A stretch of DNA of 64,000 bases from Jaapia argillacea MUCL 33604 (GCA_000697665.1 KL197709.1:3144638-3208637); one strand, 5' to 3'. Shown: positions 34,754-45,972, counted from the stretch's first letter. The notes: a model not told the origin generated them from the letters alone. Program-made: numbers and translations.

Positions 34754-36056
34754 ATGTTTGCCCGCTCAGCACTCCGACCCCTCACTGCCTCGTCGCGTCT
34801 GTTCTCGTCATCTGCCTCTCGGCAAACAAAAGTTACAGTCTTAGGCGCTGGCGGAGGAATTGGTCAACCCTTGTCTCTGTTGCTCAAATGTGACCCTTTG
34901 GTCTCATCTCTGAGCCTCTACGATATCAGAGGTGCACCAGGTGTCGCAGCCGATGTCAGCCATGTTGACACCGCCAGCGAGGTATGGGCTTGAAGAAAAT
35001 TTATGAACCCGAGCAGTTGAGCTAAATCTTCCGTGCTGGTTTGAAGGTCAATGGTTATGCTGCAGATATGCTTGATCAAGCATTGGAGGGCACAAAGGTT
35101 GTTGTCATCCCCGCCGGTGTTCCCAGGAAGGTGTGTCCGATTTTTCTTGATGTAACGTCTACATCTAACGATTATCTGCGTTGTAGCCTGGAGTACGTTC
35201 CTTTTCTATTCAGTGTCTCATGGAATGGAATGCTAAACGTCTATTTAGATGACCCGTGATGACCTCTTCAACGTAAGTCACTTCCAGATTCCCAACTCAC
35301 TCAGAATCTTATTCCCACCTAGACCAACGCGTCCATTGTTCGCGACCTCGCATCAGCTGTCGCCCGCACAGCTCCCGATGCCCATATCCTCGTCATCTCC
35401 AACCCCGTCAACTCCACCGTCCCCATCGTTGCCGCTACTCTTGAGAAGGCTGGCGTCTTCGACCCTCGCCGCCTATTCGGTGTGACAACTCTCGATGTCG
35501 TCCGAGCCGCCCGCTTCCTCGCTGGCATCACCGGACCCGGTGTCAACCCCAACGACACCGCCGTTACTGTTGTTGGTGGTCACTCCGGCCCTACCATTGT
35601 ACCCCTCTTGAGCCAGAGCTCGTATGGTAAAAGCGTCAAGGGTGAGGCGTTTGAGAAGATTGTGTACAGGATTCAGTATGGTGGTGATGAAGTTGTCAAG
35701 GCTAAGGATGGTGCTGGAAGTGCTACCCTTTCCATGGCGTATGCTGGTGCTAAGTTCACCAACTCCTTGTTGAGGGGATTGAACGGCGAGAAGGGCGTGA
35801 TCACACCCACCTTCGTCAAGAGCCCGCTTTACGAGGACCAGGGCATCGACTTCTTCTCTTCGAACGTTGAGCTTGGCGTGAGTGGCCTTTTCTCCAACTG
35901 TGAAGATCGCTCCTAACCTGCTTCGTATAGCCCAACGGTGTTGAGAAGATCTTCCCCATTGGACCCATCTCCCCTGAGGAGCAGAAGTTGTTGGAGGAAT
36001 GCTTGCCTCAGCTCAAGGCTAACATCGAGAAGGGCAAAGCGTTTGCTGCTCAGTAG
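34754..36056 (+). CDS. MDH1: Mitochondrial malate dehydrogenase
   Basis: Oxidises malate to oxaloacetate with NAD in the TCA cycle. Six exons, 34754-34981, 35047-35130, 35187-35192, 35249-35272, 35323-35877 and 35931-36056, give 340 residues. Exon 3 is only 6 nt and encodes Pro-Gly of the conserved [12 protein letters not shown] loop, so it cannot be skipped without losing that motif. The N-terminus ([20 protein letters not shown]) is a mitochondrial presequence. NAD-binding [15 protein letters not shown], substrate-loop Arg residues in [26 protein letters not shown] and the active-site His in [15 protein letters not shown] are all present. Length fits the family. Confidence 0.95.
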
Positions 36057-36510
36057 ATGTATACCGTTGTCCTAGGATATCCTCTGCCTACCACATTTCG
36101 GCCTCACAGACCATCCACAAAATCTGTCATCCGAGCATGGGCCATGTCTAAGTTTGGTTTCTGCGATGATGCAGTCATGATCAAGCTATGATAGAGGCCT
36201 TTCACGCGAAGTTCGATGTTGCGGTTCCCACTGCTCCCGACACCGGGCCACTTTCTTGAGTCTTCCCTGCGATATGCATAGGCCTGGCGGTATTCTGGTT
36301 CAACGTATCCCACAACTATTCGTTTGCCCACGATCTTGTCGGGTCAAACATCGTACACTATAAGTACATTTTATTCAACATTCTCACCGCGTATCTCAAC
36401 ACCAACTTACTCCTGTGAAGATACTGCGACAGAGCAATGCGAGCATGGAACAAACAGCAAATATTAATGTGAGGCATGTCCCGTTAATGTTCACTGGTCA
36501 CTGAGCTCAT
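36057..36510. other. Intergenic region, no gene seen
   Basis: 454 bp between malate dehydrogenase and an F-box gene. The last 25 bp before the ATG (CACTGRTCACTGAGCTCATATG-like) resembles that before the 39830 ATG, supporting both starts. No gene seen. Confidence 0.45.
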
Positions 36511-38129
36511 ATGGTGCAATCTCACTGGCAGCTTCTCTCGATGGACCCCAACTCCATCGACCAGATCGAACTTCGCGCAAACACAGCTGCTGGTCCTGTG
36601 GTCTCAGATGTTGAACCCAGAGCGGCAGAAAAGAAGGTCACAGAGAGCAATTTTATCTGGGCTCCACAGAGATTGAAACACAAGCCTGTGCTTCCGGTGG
36701 ACCTCTGCACGTCGCTTCCCGCATCAACCATCCGTCTCATTCCTTACGAGATACTGGCCATGATCTTTAAGCACTGTGTTGATGCCGACCAATTGGTCCC
36801 GCACACCGAGCCAATAGCGCTTTCTCTGGCAGGAGTTTGCCGACTCTGGAGAGAGATTATGCTGGCGCATCTACCCCTCTGGTCATCGATACGCTTTGAG
36901 CCAGACCAGCAAACAATCTGGTCATCATTTGGCCAACCGAGAAAGCGAATATCATGGTTTCAGTCGGCGGCAGATTTATTCCTCCGCCTTTCTGGTCAGT
37001 CACCCCTCCAGGTTTCCATGGGTTGGAAGCCATTGCAACCAGCTGCCGTCGTCAAATTACTTTCCAGGAACGCCCACCGCCTCCAGCACGTTGAGGTCGA
37101 GCAGCGATTTCCAGTCATATCGCCCCTCCTTCGTGCAATGGCTGATGACTCACCATTGTTAGAGTCACTTACGATATCCTTGCATCGCAGCAAAGCGCGC
37201 GTCTATGTGCGCCTAGGACATCCGCCGCCACCCCACTTGGATCACGATATCGAACAGTTCCGCACACCCCAACTTCGGCGCCTCACCATCCTCGCGACAT
37301 TTCTTCCCTTCTTCCTCCCCTTCCCTTGGTCCCAACTTACCCACCTACGCATCGGCGACTACTCCCGTGATCGCACCGGTGCTAAGTTCCCTCTCTGGAG
37401 ATGTTACGATGCACTACATCACTGTAGCTCAGTGACTCACCTCTGGCTCGACATGGCAGATGACTGCCGCAATAATCCCCCGTCTCGAGCCCCACTATCC
37501 CTACCGAATCTGAAATTCATCCTACTGAGGAATACCCCCAGTGATTCGATCTTCTTCGAATCCCTCGTGGCCCCATGCCTGAAGGTGTTGGAATACGGGA
37601 CACATTATTGCGGAATCGAATATTCGTTTCCCTCAGTCGAATCCTTCGGGAGGTGCTTGAGTCGATCCCCCTGCCTCACCGCGTTATCATTGCAGGCATC
37701 CTATCCCATCTTCGCCGACATACTCGCATTCCTCCGATGTCTCCCTGGACTCACAGATTTCGTCTGGATTATTATTCGAGCCACGATATTGGCTGTGCGA
37801 GGGATCTCATGCCCGCCCTCGCTCATTGGCAGTATGAGTTAGGACCTTCTTTATTGCCCCAACTGCAGAGCTTCCACATGACATACGTTCCAGAACTTTG
37901 CGAAGGTCCACTCATCCGCATGATAACATCCCGATGCCCGCCTTCAACACATGATGGACACCCTCCTTTCCCGCAATCTCTTCGCCTTGTACGCATTCAC
38001 GCAGATGAAGACCAAGGCCGACGCATCGCTTCCCATCTCAATCTGGCCACCTTAGGTAGTCTTGAATTCGATGTATACCCACCCGAACAGTTTCCTCGCA
38101 GCTTTACGTGGTTGGACAAGGACCTATGA
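36511..38129 (+). pseudogene. F-box gene with a single-base frameshift
   Basis: From the ATG at 36511 the frame runs 443 residues and then stops at 37842. The remaining family C-terminus continues in another frame to 38129 (RLDYYSSHDIGCARDL through DEDQGRRIASHLNL). The break lies at the T run at 37758-37760: this copy has CAGATTTCG where the paralogue at 39830 has CAGATTTTCG. One T is missing. The protein before it has the F-box-like TIRLIPYEILAMIFKHCVD and VCRLWREIMLAHLPLWSSI, then Leu-rich segments. Everything else aligns with the neighbour. It is either a very recent pseudogene, a truncated but expressed protein, or an assembly error in a homopolymer. Confidence 0.8.
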
Positions 38130-39829
38130 TGCTTCGGTTCAGTATTTTCCGATTCGCATAGACTTGTCTCTAGTCTGTAATCTGGCTGTGTTTTTCGCCC
38201 GCCTGACTACGGCGACTGGAGGGCACTCTAAAAGTGCTGACTGTCTTGGGTAGCTCAGCGTACACCAGCTTGTTCATTCCACCAAAATGCGCAGGTCACT
38301 TCATTTATGGCGGCGAACGCAAGTGTCCCCATTTCAAGGTAGGCTATGGAAACTTCCCGATGACAAGAGCCACACGCTGGAGGACAACTAAATTGTTTGG
38401 ATCCCCCTTCGTAAGAGCGTCGTATTTACTCTTGTCTTGAATCTCCCCCTCTGTAATTTGAGAAAGTCGGGTCATCGAGGCCCTCTGGTTAGGGTAGCTC
38501 GACAGGCTTGCCTTCTCCACTGACAACCATGGAGCCACCCTTTACGCTAAAGAATCCACTTGTCATTATCCAGTTGTGACCTTCTGATCTCGTTTTAGCT
38601 GCAGCCGAGTGTCCATGGGATGGAAATCTCACCTTCATATTTCTTCACCAGTCGCCGAACAGTCATTCACGACTTCGTGGCACAGAAGCAACAGCTCTGG
38701 GGTGACAAGCGTCGCCACCGTTATTCCTACACGGTATAAGATAATCCCGTGAAAATGTTTCATGGGGACTGGGGGTATTTGGGGAACGGCGAACCAGATA
38801 CAATGTCTTGCACCTGGGTAGCTATCCACCTAAATATTCCCGAGTGAATGACGGTGATCGGGCAATTGGGATAAAGCTCGAGCTGCTGCTCGACTTTAGC
38901 CTGCAATGGTCAGTATCCGCACACGTTGATACATCGAATTTGGTGGTGGGCACGGACTGGGACCACATGAAGACGAGTGGGAAAGGTGCCTGAGGGCACA
39001 AATACATATTGGGTGGGATTGAATCACCGGTGGTGAGAACGATGTGGAGGTTATGAGGTTGATCTATATGAAGTCACAGTCGATGGAGCTCGAGAGGGGA
39101 GAGGTAAGGATTACAAGCTCGATCTGGGAAGTTGGAAGTACCGACTTGAAGCAGAAGTATACACACAAACTGGCAGTTCCTCAACGGGACCACGCTGTGT
39201 ATCTACCTATCTATCTAGCTCCATAGCACACCTCAGACGAATGATTAACACAGCGACATCACGAGTTCAATTGGAAAACGTACTTCGAAGGTGTGTGGAC
39301 GATGATGATCTATCTATCTCTATATTTGCGTGCTCTTAATGTTGCCTTCCAGTAGTTCTCCGAGTAGCCAGCTCGACTTATCTCTGAGTCTGGGATAGTG
39401 GGTTTTCAAATCTGTATCGTGAAGGTAAGGTGGGGGTGCGGCGAAGGCATAGCGCGTCTGGTTGAACTTGAGGCATCTGCGGAGTTGTCTTACTGAAGAT
39501 GGCTTTTCGTGATATGCGGTTCTCCTTGCAGTGCCTTGTGTCCCCGCCGCCATCGAGGGTGCTGGAATATTGATCATGTGGTACATACATGTATACAGTG
39601 AACCATGTCGTTCCCGTACTACTACGTCCTCGGGCCGAACCATCCCAGGTAAGTCCTTTATAGCTTCGAGCCCGTGGTTCAATTTATTCACCTTCTCACT
39701 TCGAGCACCATCCTCGACACCGTCTTTCAACACTCACTCTCTCCTATGAGGAGACGGGAACAATTGGAGTTTGTGATATACTGAAGTGTTAGTAACGTCC
39801 GGTTCATAATTACTGATCACTAAGCTCAT
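38130..39829. other. 1.7-kb intergenic region with CTAT microsatellites
   Basis: No supported gene. Short CTAT tetranucleotide runs occur at about 39200-39222 and 39308-39324. Open frames here are short and lack family motifs. The right edge is the promoter of the next F-box gene. Confidence 0.5.
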
Positions 39830-41437
39830 ATGAGGCACTTTCAGCATCTCTTGATGAGTTCTGACAGGTCTGCGCTTCGTTCAAACGCCCTCGCTATCCT
39901 GGCGGTCTTGGATGTCGAGCCGACACCCGCGGAAAAGGTGATTGTAGAGAGGAAATCAATCGCCGAGGGATTGATAACACAGGCTACCATTCCAGTGGAG
40001 CAGTCCACATCGCTGCTCCAATCGCCCATCCGTCGCATTCCTTACGAGATCTTGGCCATGATCTTCAAGCACCGCCTTGATGCGGACGAGTTCGCCCGTC
40101 ACACAGAGCCAATGCCTCTCGTTCTGTCGAGAGTTTGTCGTCTCTGGAGAAAGATTATGCTGTCGAACTCATCCCTCTGGTCATCGATACGCTTTGAGCC
40201 GGACCAGCAGACGATCTGGTCATTATCTGCGCATGAGCTACCTCGGAGACAGGAGACATTCTGGTTCCAGTCGACGGTGGATTTTTCCCTCCATCTTTCT
40301 GGCCAGTCACCTCTCAAGGTTTCGATGGGCTGGAAACCATTGGCGTCAACTGCCACTGTTAAGTTACTTTCCAGTCATGTCCACCGCCTCCAGCACGTTG
40401 AGCTCGAACAGCGATTTTCAGCCATATCGCCTCTGCTTCGCGCAATTGCCAATGACTCCCCATTGCTGGAGTCACTTGCGATCACCTTGTATCGCGACCA
40501 AACACGCGTCTATCTGCGGCCAGGGGTTCCACCGCGACCGCTCTTGGTACACGATATCAAACACTTCCAGAGCCCCAAACTTCGCCATCTCACTATCCTT
40601 ACAACATGTCTCCCCTTCTTCCTTCCCTTCCCTTGGTCCCAACTTACCCACCTACGCGTAGGCGACTACTCCAGTGAGAAACCCGGTGCTAGGTTCCAGC
40701 TCTGGAGGTGCTATGATGCCCTACATCAATGCAGCTCACTTACTCACCTCTGGCTCGATATGGCGGACCCCTGCCGTAATAATCCCCGGCCTCAATCCCC
40801 AATATCTTTGCCCAATCTAAAATTTCTCATGCTGAAGAGGACCCGCAGCGACTCGATTTTCTTCGAGTCCCTCGTGGCCCCGCGCTTGAAGGTGCTAGAA
40901 TATGGGTCACTGTCCTGTGGAACCCTACATTATTTTCCCCTGGTCGAATCGTTCGAGAGGTTCTTGAGCCGATCCCCCTGCCTCACCGCCCTATCATTGC
41001 AAACCTCCCATCCTACTTCAGCCGACATCGTCGCATTCCTTCGATGTCTCCCCGGACTCACAGATTTTCGACTGGATTATTATTCGTACGATAACATTGG
41101 GTGTGCAAGCGATCTCATCGCGGCCCTCGCTTATCGGCATGATGATCTCGGCGCTTCCTTACTACCCCAGCTTCAGAGATTCTACACCACACACGTGCCG
41201 GACGTATGCGAAGATCCACTCATCCGCATGATAACATCCCGATGTCCACTTTCCGCAAATGATGGACACTCACCTTTCCCGCACCCTCTTCGCCTTGTAC
41301 GCATACACGCAGACGAAGACCAGGGCCGACGTATTGCCTCCCTTCTCAATCTGCCTGCCCTAACATACCTTGAATTCGATGTATTACCACCCGAAAAGTT
41401 TCCTCCTAGCTTCACATGGTCACACAACGGCTTGTGA
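39830..41437 (+). CDS. F-box domain protein, intact partner of the frameshifted copy
   Basis: A single exon of 535 residues starting at the ATG at 39830. The F-box-like core is IRRIPYEILAMIFKHRLDAD followed by VCRLWRKIMLSNSSLWSSI. This is a divergent form, with P-Y-E-I-L in place of P-P-E-I-L, shared only with the neighbour at 36511. A Leu-rich C-terminal region has LTHLRVGDY, LHQCSSLTHLWLDMAD, IFFESLVAPRLKVLEYG and LRCLPGLTDFRLDYYS. It ends with LRLVRIHADEDQGRRIASLL and FDVLPPEKFPPSFTW. Predicted SCF receptor. Direct orientation and close similarity to the 36511 copy indicate tandem duplication. Confidence 0.87.
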   Translation: MRHFQHLLMSSDRSALRSNALAILAVLDVEPTPAEKVIVERKSIAEGLITQATIPVEQSTSLLQSPIRRIPYEILAMIFKHRLDADEFARHTEPMPLVLSRVCRLWRKIMLSNSSLWSSIRFEPDQQTIWSLSAHELPRRQETFWFQSTVDFSLHLSGQSPLKVSMGWKPLASTATVKLLSSHVHRLQHVELEQRFSAISPLLRAIANDSPLLESLAITLYRDQTRVYLRPGVPPRPLLVHDIKHFQSPKLRHLTILTTCLPFFLPFPWSQLTHLRVGDYSSEKPGARFQLWRCYDALHQCSSLTHLWLDMADPCRNNPRPQSPISLPNLKFLMLKRTRSDSIFFESLVAPRLKVLEYGSLSCGTLHYFPLVESFERFLSRSPCLTALSLQTSHPTSADIVAFLRCLPGLTDFRLDYYSYDNIGCASDLIAALAYRHDDLGASLLPQLQRFYTTHVPDVCEDPLIRMITSRCPLSANDGHSPFPHPLRLVRIHADEDQGRRIASLLNLPALTYLEFDVLPPEKFPPSFTWSHNGL

Positions 41438-41736
41438 TGATTTATATGAGCTCGCTATTTTCGATACGCATGGACTTATATCCCACTTGGAATCGAAGTT
41501 GTATGACAGTACGTGGATAGTTATCTGGCTGAGCCGATATGGCGAAGGAATATCAATATCGTGTAGAGCCATCTACTCGAGACGTCTACTGACACGTGTC
41601 AGGAACAATGCTCTTCACCTCTCTCTTCACTTCTGACCCAGCTTTACGTCCAATACATGTAGTTGAGCATTGTAGGTTCACACCATGCGATAGACCCATG
41701 CTGTCTGTCGTAGACGGTTCTGTGAGAACAGAGCTG

Positions 41737-43176
41737 TCAGCGCAGGGCGAGGAACGAGAGTTTGCTTCCGAGGCAGTGATGAAGTCGTAAGTTGTAGAGC
41801 CCTGGTTGCGAGGTCACCATGAGTACAAGTTGTGTCACAGGACAGGTTTCGGCGCGACTCACCTGAATTGATATGTCACCATCGAGGACTATAGGGTCAC
41901 CACAAGAGCTCGAACCATCCACGTCAAACCAACTACTTGATACTTCTTCATTGGAGCTCCCGTTTGTAAGCCCGATCCCGAACCTGTGAGCGATGTTGTT
42001 CATCAACACAGTATTAGGATGATCAGCCCGCAGTTGTTGGTCTTCACGATCTTTGATGGTAGACGCCGAAGGGAGAGACGAGCAACTAGGACAAGAGTAC
42101 AAGTCTTCTTCGAGAGGGACCCCAGTCGGAGTAGCATGAATGTTCGCGTGTGGGGTGTGGCCAAGGGTGCGAAGCCAAGAATCGTCAGGCTCGTTCAAGG
42201 AAGGAGCCAGGGGGGAGGGTGGAGGGAGGATCGTGACGGGCCATGAAGAGGATGTTATCATAGTTGAAGTGGAGCAAATAGAGCCCGATTGGTGGGGTGT
42301 ATCGACGACGTCGTGATAAGACACACAAGCAACGTTGTCAGCATGGTAGCCAAGCGAAATGGGGGGAGAATCGCAAGGTAGCATATGGTCGACCGATATC
42401 GTCTGAGAAGGCGAGGGTGTGACTGTGTTGTGATCATTCGCGTCTGCTTGAACTTGGTTTTTCCAATATTGCTTCGCAAAGGTGTTCCGGATCTGCCTCT
42501 CCTGGGTGACGACGATCTGTGATATAGTGAGCTCGGGCTTCCGTTCGGGGGAGTCTCTGGATGGTGGGTATGTGATATCGTCCTGCATGACGCATTTGAT
42601 GTATTCGTCCAGTGTATGGCGAACGTCTTCTTGTAAGGCGACAAGGTCGTCGTATAGGTCTCCTTTAAAGTCAAGAGTAGCTCCACGAGCTTCAAGAGCG
42701 AGCCGATGGGTATCAAGTTCGTCGAGATCTACACAGATTTTGACTATCTCTTGGTGCCACAATGCGTCGCGATAAGAGTCGTACTGCGCCTTGTCGGCAG
42801 GCGGTTCGATCCCCTTCTTCCTATTCTTCTCCTCCATCATGGCAGCCTTCAATGCAACAAGAAAAACAACTTCGTGTGGTTGGAGGGTCGGCAGTTTCTG
42901 GTCAAGGAAATGGATCAAAACCTCCAAGGGCATGACCAAACCATTGGGGACGCGGATCTGAGGAAATTTGAAGCGAAAAACTGTGCGTCCAGGAGTGTCA
43001 TCTGGGTTAAAGGCTTGAACAGATATTCTGTCAGGTAGACTCTCGATAGAATAACAGTTGTCAATGATAAACTGTCGACGCCGCTCGGCAGCAACAGTTC
43101 CGCCTGCAGTGGCTTCATCGCTGTTCGCAAGAATGGACAAGGTCGTGCGAGGGGGAAACGAAGGGATAGACATCAT
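41737..43176 (-). CDS. Uncharacterised protein
   Basis: An open frame of 479 residues starts with two ATGs at 43176/43173. I do not recognise the family. The N-terminal half (about 20-210) looks globular and helical: RRQFIIDNCYSIESLPDRIS, RIPN-type strands, HFLDQKLPTLQPHEVVFLVA, then charged helices. The C-terminal half is Ser/Pro/Thr-rich with SCPSCSSLPSAS. The last 24 residues may be read-through of an intron: a GTGAGT donor follows ...DGDISIQ, with an acceptor ...CAACCAG, after which a phase-0 frame (GSTTYDFITASEANSRSSP) runs to a TAG at 41586-41588. Which end is used cannot be decided here. Confidence 0.6.
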   Translation of the reverse strand: MMSIPSFPPRTTLSILANSDEATAGGTVAAERRRQFIIDNCYSIESLPDRISVQAFNPDDTPGRTVFRFKFPQIRVPNGLVMPLEVLIHFLDQKLPTLQPHEVVFLVALKAAMMEEKNRKKGIEPPADKAQYDSYRDALWHQEIVKICVDLDELDTHRLALEARGATLDFKGDLYDDLVALQEDVRHTLDEYIKCVMQDDITYPPSRDSPERKPELTISQIVVTQERQIRNTFAKQYWKNQVQADANDHNTVTPSPSQTISVDHMLPCDSPPISLGYHADNVACVSYHDVVDTPHQSGSICSTSTMITSSSWPVTILPPPSPLAPSLNEPDDSWLRTLGHTPHANIHATPTGVPLEEDLYSCPSCSSLPSASTIKDREDQQLRADHPNTVLMNNIAHRFGIGLTNGSSNEEVSSSWFDVDGSSSCGDPIVLDGDISIQVSRAETCPVTQLVLMVTSQPGLYNLRLHHCLGSKLSFLALR

Positions 43177-43752
43177 GGGTAATAAGTAGGGTGTAGGACG
43201 TAGAAGTGTAGAATATCAGGTCCTGAGAGATGACGATAGAATTCTGTGTTGAATGTTGTTGAGTAACCTCAGGTTGACTTGTGACTTGTATAACGGGGTG
43301 TGACCGATGAGTGTTGGCAATCTGAACGTTTGCGCCGAGCAGCAAAGATTATTGGATTGACTAGGATACATATAATAAGCGAACAACAACGGTACAGGGA
43401 ACCTTTGATTGAACATCATCCACAACTTCGCGTAGGCCAAGATCTTGTAAGGAATACAGGTGGACTAGCGCCCAGCACCTGGCTCACCCACCACCGACAT
43501 GTAGGAACAAGGCAATCCTAGTTGACGGGAGCCAAATCTTAACTCCGAGCATCGGCGATGATGCTTCTCATCTCCGGCGGGAGGTCGCTGGGCCATCAAG
43601 GTTGCAAATGATGGCGAGTAGCAGTCGCCGAATTGTTGCCCAAGCCGGTCAATGAATGACGTGGGCGATGGCAGCCACTGTGATAGCGATGAGCATCGAT
43701 GGAGTATAGAAGTCGGTGAATAAACTCACCAAAGGTATGACGCCTTAAAGGA
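43177..43752. other. Intergenic region, no gene seen
   Basis: 576 bp between two minus-strand genes, holding the promoter of the uncharacterised gene and the 3' end of the PPR-like gene. No family match seen in its short frames. Confidence 0.45.
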
Positions 43753-45972
43753 TCATCCATACATGAGGGTGGGTTGATTCCTCGGGGCGAAATTGGAAAG
43801 TTCGTTCGCGGAGCGACATTCCATGCTCCTACGCACACCGGTGTCTTCGTTGGACCGAGCGGATGAGGCAGGGGTGCCATCCGTAACCTCATGGCTCGAG
43901 GGTGGCTCAGTCCTATCTTCCGCGGAGCGCAATTTAATGCTCCTACGCACACCAGTGTCTTCGGTGGACTGAGTGGATGAAGCAGGGGAGCCAACCATAA
44001 CCTCAAGGCTTGGGGGTGGCTCGGTCCTCACCTCCGGAACCGGACACGTCCGCCTCTCCTCCGTCTCCGCGTGACTGTTTGAAGCCGCCTTGACTCTCAC
44101 CTTTTCCTTCCGTCTCGAATATTCTGCCTCCTTCTCCATCTTCCAGACCGACCCGGCGGTAAAGTGGGGAACCATCACCTTCTTAGCCGCAGTGATTTCA
44201 TTCCCCACGGCCTTGACGGGATTCAAAGCGTCAAGACGATCGCCATCCAAGTCTGCAAGGATAGCCCGCTTGAGGAGCCTCTCAAGCGGGGTCGTATCCT
44301 CCCACCAAAACTCTAGTAGTTCCGATACCTCCCGTACCGAACTGCATGGATGCTCCCAAGGTTCAGGTTGCCGGTCTGCATCAAGGGCCTTGCTGGGGAA
44401 AACAGACTTGAGCTTCGCGATACCTTCATCGACCCGCTTAATCTTCCTGCTCAACCCTAGGTCTCGACTATCGATTGGCGGAAGGTATTGGAGGCTGAGC
44501 TTCGGCTGGTCTGCAATAGCCAAAATCATTCGGCATATTACCGGTTCCGGCGTCGTGGAGAACAAGTAGGCCCCTCCAGACGGATCATGCTTTCCCAAAA
44601 ATCGCTCCGTCCATCGCCTGCGACTAGTATCTCCCACTGATGCCAACTCCTTCCCGATTCGCGACACCAACTTCTTCACGACAGCCTCATATGTTTCGGT
44701 GTCGAGCTCGATGCTGCACATCGAGAACGATTTCACAGCGATGAAGGCACCCGCATAGTCGCGAACTTGCATAAGAGATTGTAAGGCGAGATTAAGTAGG
44801 GATGTCGAGAGGGCCTCGGAAGGTTGACGAATTGCGCTTTTGGTGAAAATTTGATGCGATTGTATCATGTCCCTGAAAATGAGACGAGGGTGCGGGAGGG
44901 TTTGGGGCCACTTCGCATCCTGAAGCTCTTGTTCGCTACTACGAGGCATGCTATACCGAATGAGTGCCCTGAAAAGGGGTCCGAGCGTCCATGAATCGGG
45001 AAGGAGGTTGGTGTTTTGAGTTGACTCGGCGGCATCGCGAAGATATTGATATATGACGAATGCATTGTCGTAATGATGTGTACTGGTTTCGGCGCGGATG
45101 AGGGCATTGAACACTCCAAGGTTTGGCTCGATTCCCAGCTTTCGCATATGCGACAGCACCCCATTGAATGCTTCCCGATTCGAAGGGTCGACCTTTGAGA
45201 GCTGATTAAGCAGTCTCTCGAACGATGGGGCTAAATTTATCGGACCTCTGGTGCGTGCTATCGACGCGCTGAAAGTCTTGAGCACCGAGGGAACCTCATC
45301 CGCGTCTTGGAAGAGGTTGGCGAAAAGTTTGACGGTTTGTCGTGAGACCCTGGAACCACGCCTGGCCTCGGCGTATGCAATGGCGAGATTGTGAATGAAT
45401 TCTAGGCCATAGATAGTGTGCTCCGCCATGAAGCGCATGAGTTGTCGTAGGGTGGCCTCGTCGAATTCCTTGATAGCAAAGACGTCCTTCATGGAACGAA
45501 GGAGCTCTTCCTCGTTTTTCGCTCGCAGGACCAGGGCATATGCGATAAGTTGGGTTTGTACAACGAGGGAAGGGCGATACCCTTCAACCTGTAGACGATC
45601 GTAGATACGCTTGGCCCCGTCAAGCTCCCCATGCGCCCAAAACAAAGGAATGACGCGCTCATACGTTTGGTGCCGCAGAGTTGGGTCAAATCTCTTGCTT
45701 TGGAGGCGATCGTAAAGACACTCGATGGCTCCCTCCGTGTCCCGCGCGTTCAGACGCCGATTGATGGCGGCCAGGATATGGTTGATATGCAAGGAACCCT
45801 GCGAATCGCCTTTCAGAACGACCTTTTCCACCACTTCGACGCGCGGAAGTTTTGTACGTCTCCTGTGGGCAGAACGCGTAGAAAATGCACAGGACAAGGG
45901 GACGTCTCTTGGGCGAGCGAGGATCGTTGGCCTAAGAAAGATGCGAGTCGAAATAGCCAGCAATTTTGACAT
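43753..45972 (-). CDS. PPR-like mitochondrial protein
   Basis: Probable mitochondrial RNA-binding or expression factor. A single exon of 739 residues. The start is taken at the ATG at 45972, since the frame upstream has no ATG. The N-terminus, MSKLLAISTRIFLRPTILAR then CAFSTRSAHRRR, is a typical mitochondrial presequence. Helical repeats resemble pentatricopeptide units: GAIECLYDRLQSKRFDPT, GAKRIYDRLQVEGYRPS, GVLSHMRKLGIEPNLGVFNA and NAFVIYQYLRDAAE. The last ~90 residues contain two 38-residue tandem repeats beginning RTEPP and containing EDTGVRRS. Specific target unknown. The promoter region is shared with the divergent F-box gene at 46329. Confidence 0.8.
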   Translation of the reverse strand: MSKLLAISTRIFLRPTILARPRDVPLSCAFSTRSAHRRRTKLPRVEVVEKVVLKGDSQGSLHINHILAAINRRLNARDTEGAIECLYDRLQSKRFDPTLRHQTYERVIPLFWAHGELDGAKRIYDRLQVEGYRPSLVVQTQLIAYALVLRAKNEEELLRSMKDVFAIKEFDEATLRQLMRFMAEHTIYGLEFIHNLAIAYAEARRGSRVSRQTVKLFANLFQDADEVPSVLKTFSASIARTRGPINLAPSFERLLNQLSKVDPSNREAFNGVLSHMRKLGIEPNLGVFNALIRAETSTHHYDNAFVIYQYLRDAAESTQNTNLLPDSWTLGPLFRALIRYSMPRSSEQELQDAKWPQTLPHPRLIFRDMIQSHQIFTKSAIRQPSEALSTSLLNLALQSLMQVRDYAGAFIAVKSFSMCSIELDTETYEAVVKKLVSRIGKELASVGDTSRRRWTERFLGKHDPSGGAYLFSTTPEPVICRMILAIADQPKLSLQYLPPIDSRDLGLSRKIKRVDEGIAKLKSVFPSKALDADRQPEPWEHPCSSVREVSELLEFWWEDTTPLERLLKRAILADLDGDRLDALNPVKAVGNEITAAKKVMVPHFTAGSVWKMEKEAEYSRRKEKVRVKAASNSHAETEERRTCPVPEVRTEPPPSLEVMVGSPASSTQSTEDTGVRRSIKLRSAEDRTEPPSSHEVTDGTPASSARSNEDTGVRRSMECRSANELSNFAPRNQPTLMYG
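43801..44028 (-). repeat. Two 114-bp tandem coding repeats in the PPR-like gene
   Basis: Units 44028-43915 and 43914-43801 each encode about 38 residues starting RTEPP, with P-A-S-S near the middle and EDTGVRRS near the end. They keep frame, so copy-number change would not break the protein. Confidence 0.75.

Noticed and set aside
39190-39330. CTAT tetranucleotide runs as an ordered array (CRISPR-like)
   Set aside because: These are simple microsatellites with no conserved repeat-spacer structure, in a eukaryotic genome.
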